Program-made: the position numbers and the translations under genes | The notes under the pieces: generated by a model | The model's database searches: none | Told to the model about the DNA's origin: nothing | What the model saw: only the letters and a program-made list of their open reading frames with translations | Assembly (NCBI GenBank): GCA_007122185.1 | Contig: SKUI01000074.1 | Span: forward strand, 1-6,447 | Direction of reading: 5' to 3' | Origin: Rhodothermia bacterium | GTDB lineage: Bacteria; Bacteroidota; Rhodothermia; Balneolales; Natronogracilivirgulaceae | Length of the DNA: 6,447 nucleotides | Shown: positions 6,314 through 6,447 of the stretch, one piece after another | How positions within the stretch are numbered: the first letter of the stretch is position 1 | Layout of the letters: every line of letters starts with the position of its first letter

Positions 6314-6447
6314 ATGCACGACATAGTTCTGATCAAAGGAGACGGCATCGGACCCGAAATCACGGATTCCGTAACGGAAATACTGGCCGCCGCAAAAGCA
6401 GATATCAACTGGATCCCGGCACAGGCCGGCATGGAGGCATTAGAAAA
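6314..6447 (+). CDS. Isocitrate/isopropylmalate dehydrogenase family protein, N-terminal fragment
   Basis: Only the first 44 codons are present; the frame is open at the window edge. The start MHDIVLIKGDGIGPEIT matches the N-terminal beta strand and GDGIGPE nucleotide/substrate-site loop (residues 9-15) of metal-dependent beta-decarboxylating dehydrogenases. These oxidise isocitrate to 2-oxoglutarate or 3-isopropylmalate to 2-oxoisocaproate with NAD or NADP in the cytoplasm. The following AGMEALE stretch (39-45 region) resembles the isocitrate dehydrogenase branch (AG..ALEK) more than LeuB, so NAD-type isocitrate dehydrogenase is my preferred reading. The substrate-deciding residues lie beyond the window, so homoisocitrate or isopropylmalate dehydrogenase cannot be excluded. 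The ATG has a good upstream AAGG. Confidence 0.88.
   Translation, partial: MHDIVLIKGDGIGPEITDSVTEILAAAKADINWIPAQAGMEALE

Noticed and set aside
5922..6326. 134-codon plus-strand frame from the fasciclin signal region into the dehydrogenase start
   Set aside because: It is antisense to a supported gene, out of frame with the dehydrogenase, and contains low-complexity Asn codons from the TAA run.

Overview
The window looks like chromosomal DNA from a moderately GC-rich (about 50-55% by eye) Gram-negative bacterium. Protein style (REC-PAS-GAF-PAS hybrid kinase, ten-helix SpoIIE phosphatase, single-FAS1 secreted protein, stand-alone isocitrate/isopropylmalate-type dehydrogenase) and weak Shine-Dalgarno use for the two signalling genes suggest the Balneolota/Rhodothermota or wider Bacteroidota-like branch. 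This assignment is inference; no rRNA or marker gene is present. I see no mobile element, tRNA, rRNA or CRISPR.

Layout: (1) 2-2845, minus strand: a complete 947-residue soluble hybrid histidine kinase, REC-PAS-GAF-PAS-HisKA-HATPase-REC, with all phosphotransfer residues intact. (2) 2846-2931: a compact 86-bp divergent promoter region with overlapping candidate promoters, bracketed by a perfect 9-bp inverted repeat. (3) 2932-5421, plus strand: an 829-residue membrane protein with an ectodomain, about ten membrane helices and a C-terminal PP2C/SpoIIE (RsbU-like) phosphatase domain with an intact metal site. (4) 5422-5497: short convergent gap with a small GC hairpin. (5) 5498-6103, minus strand: an exported fasciclin (FAS1) protein with an unusually long N-terminal extension carrying a Cys-x-Cys. 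(6) 6104-6313: AT-rich divergent spacer. (7) 6314 to the end, plus strand: the first 44 codons of an NAD(P)-dependent isocitrate/isopropylmalate-type dehydrogenase.

The two signalling genes are divergent, close together and share one regulatory region, so they may be controlled together. The kinase is a cytosolic phosphorelay protein with receivers at both ends. The phosphatase is of the class that normally dephosphorylates a STAS-type anti-sigma antagonist in partner-switching systems, but no STAS protein or anti-sigma kinase is in the window, so its substrate is unknown. The most interesting point is the membrane half of the phosphatase. By eye it follows the layout of CPBP/Rce1-type intramembrane proteases, but every catalytic position appears replaced, which would make it a pseudoprotease sensor module fused to a phosphatase. 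The fasciclin and dehydrogenase genes look like unrelated neighbours.
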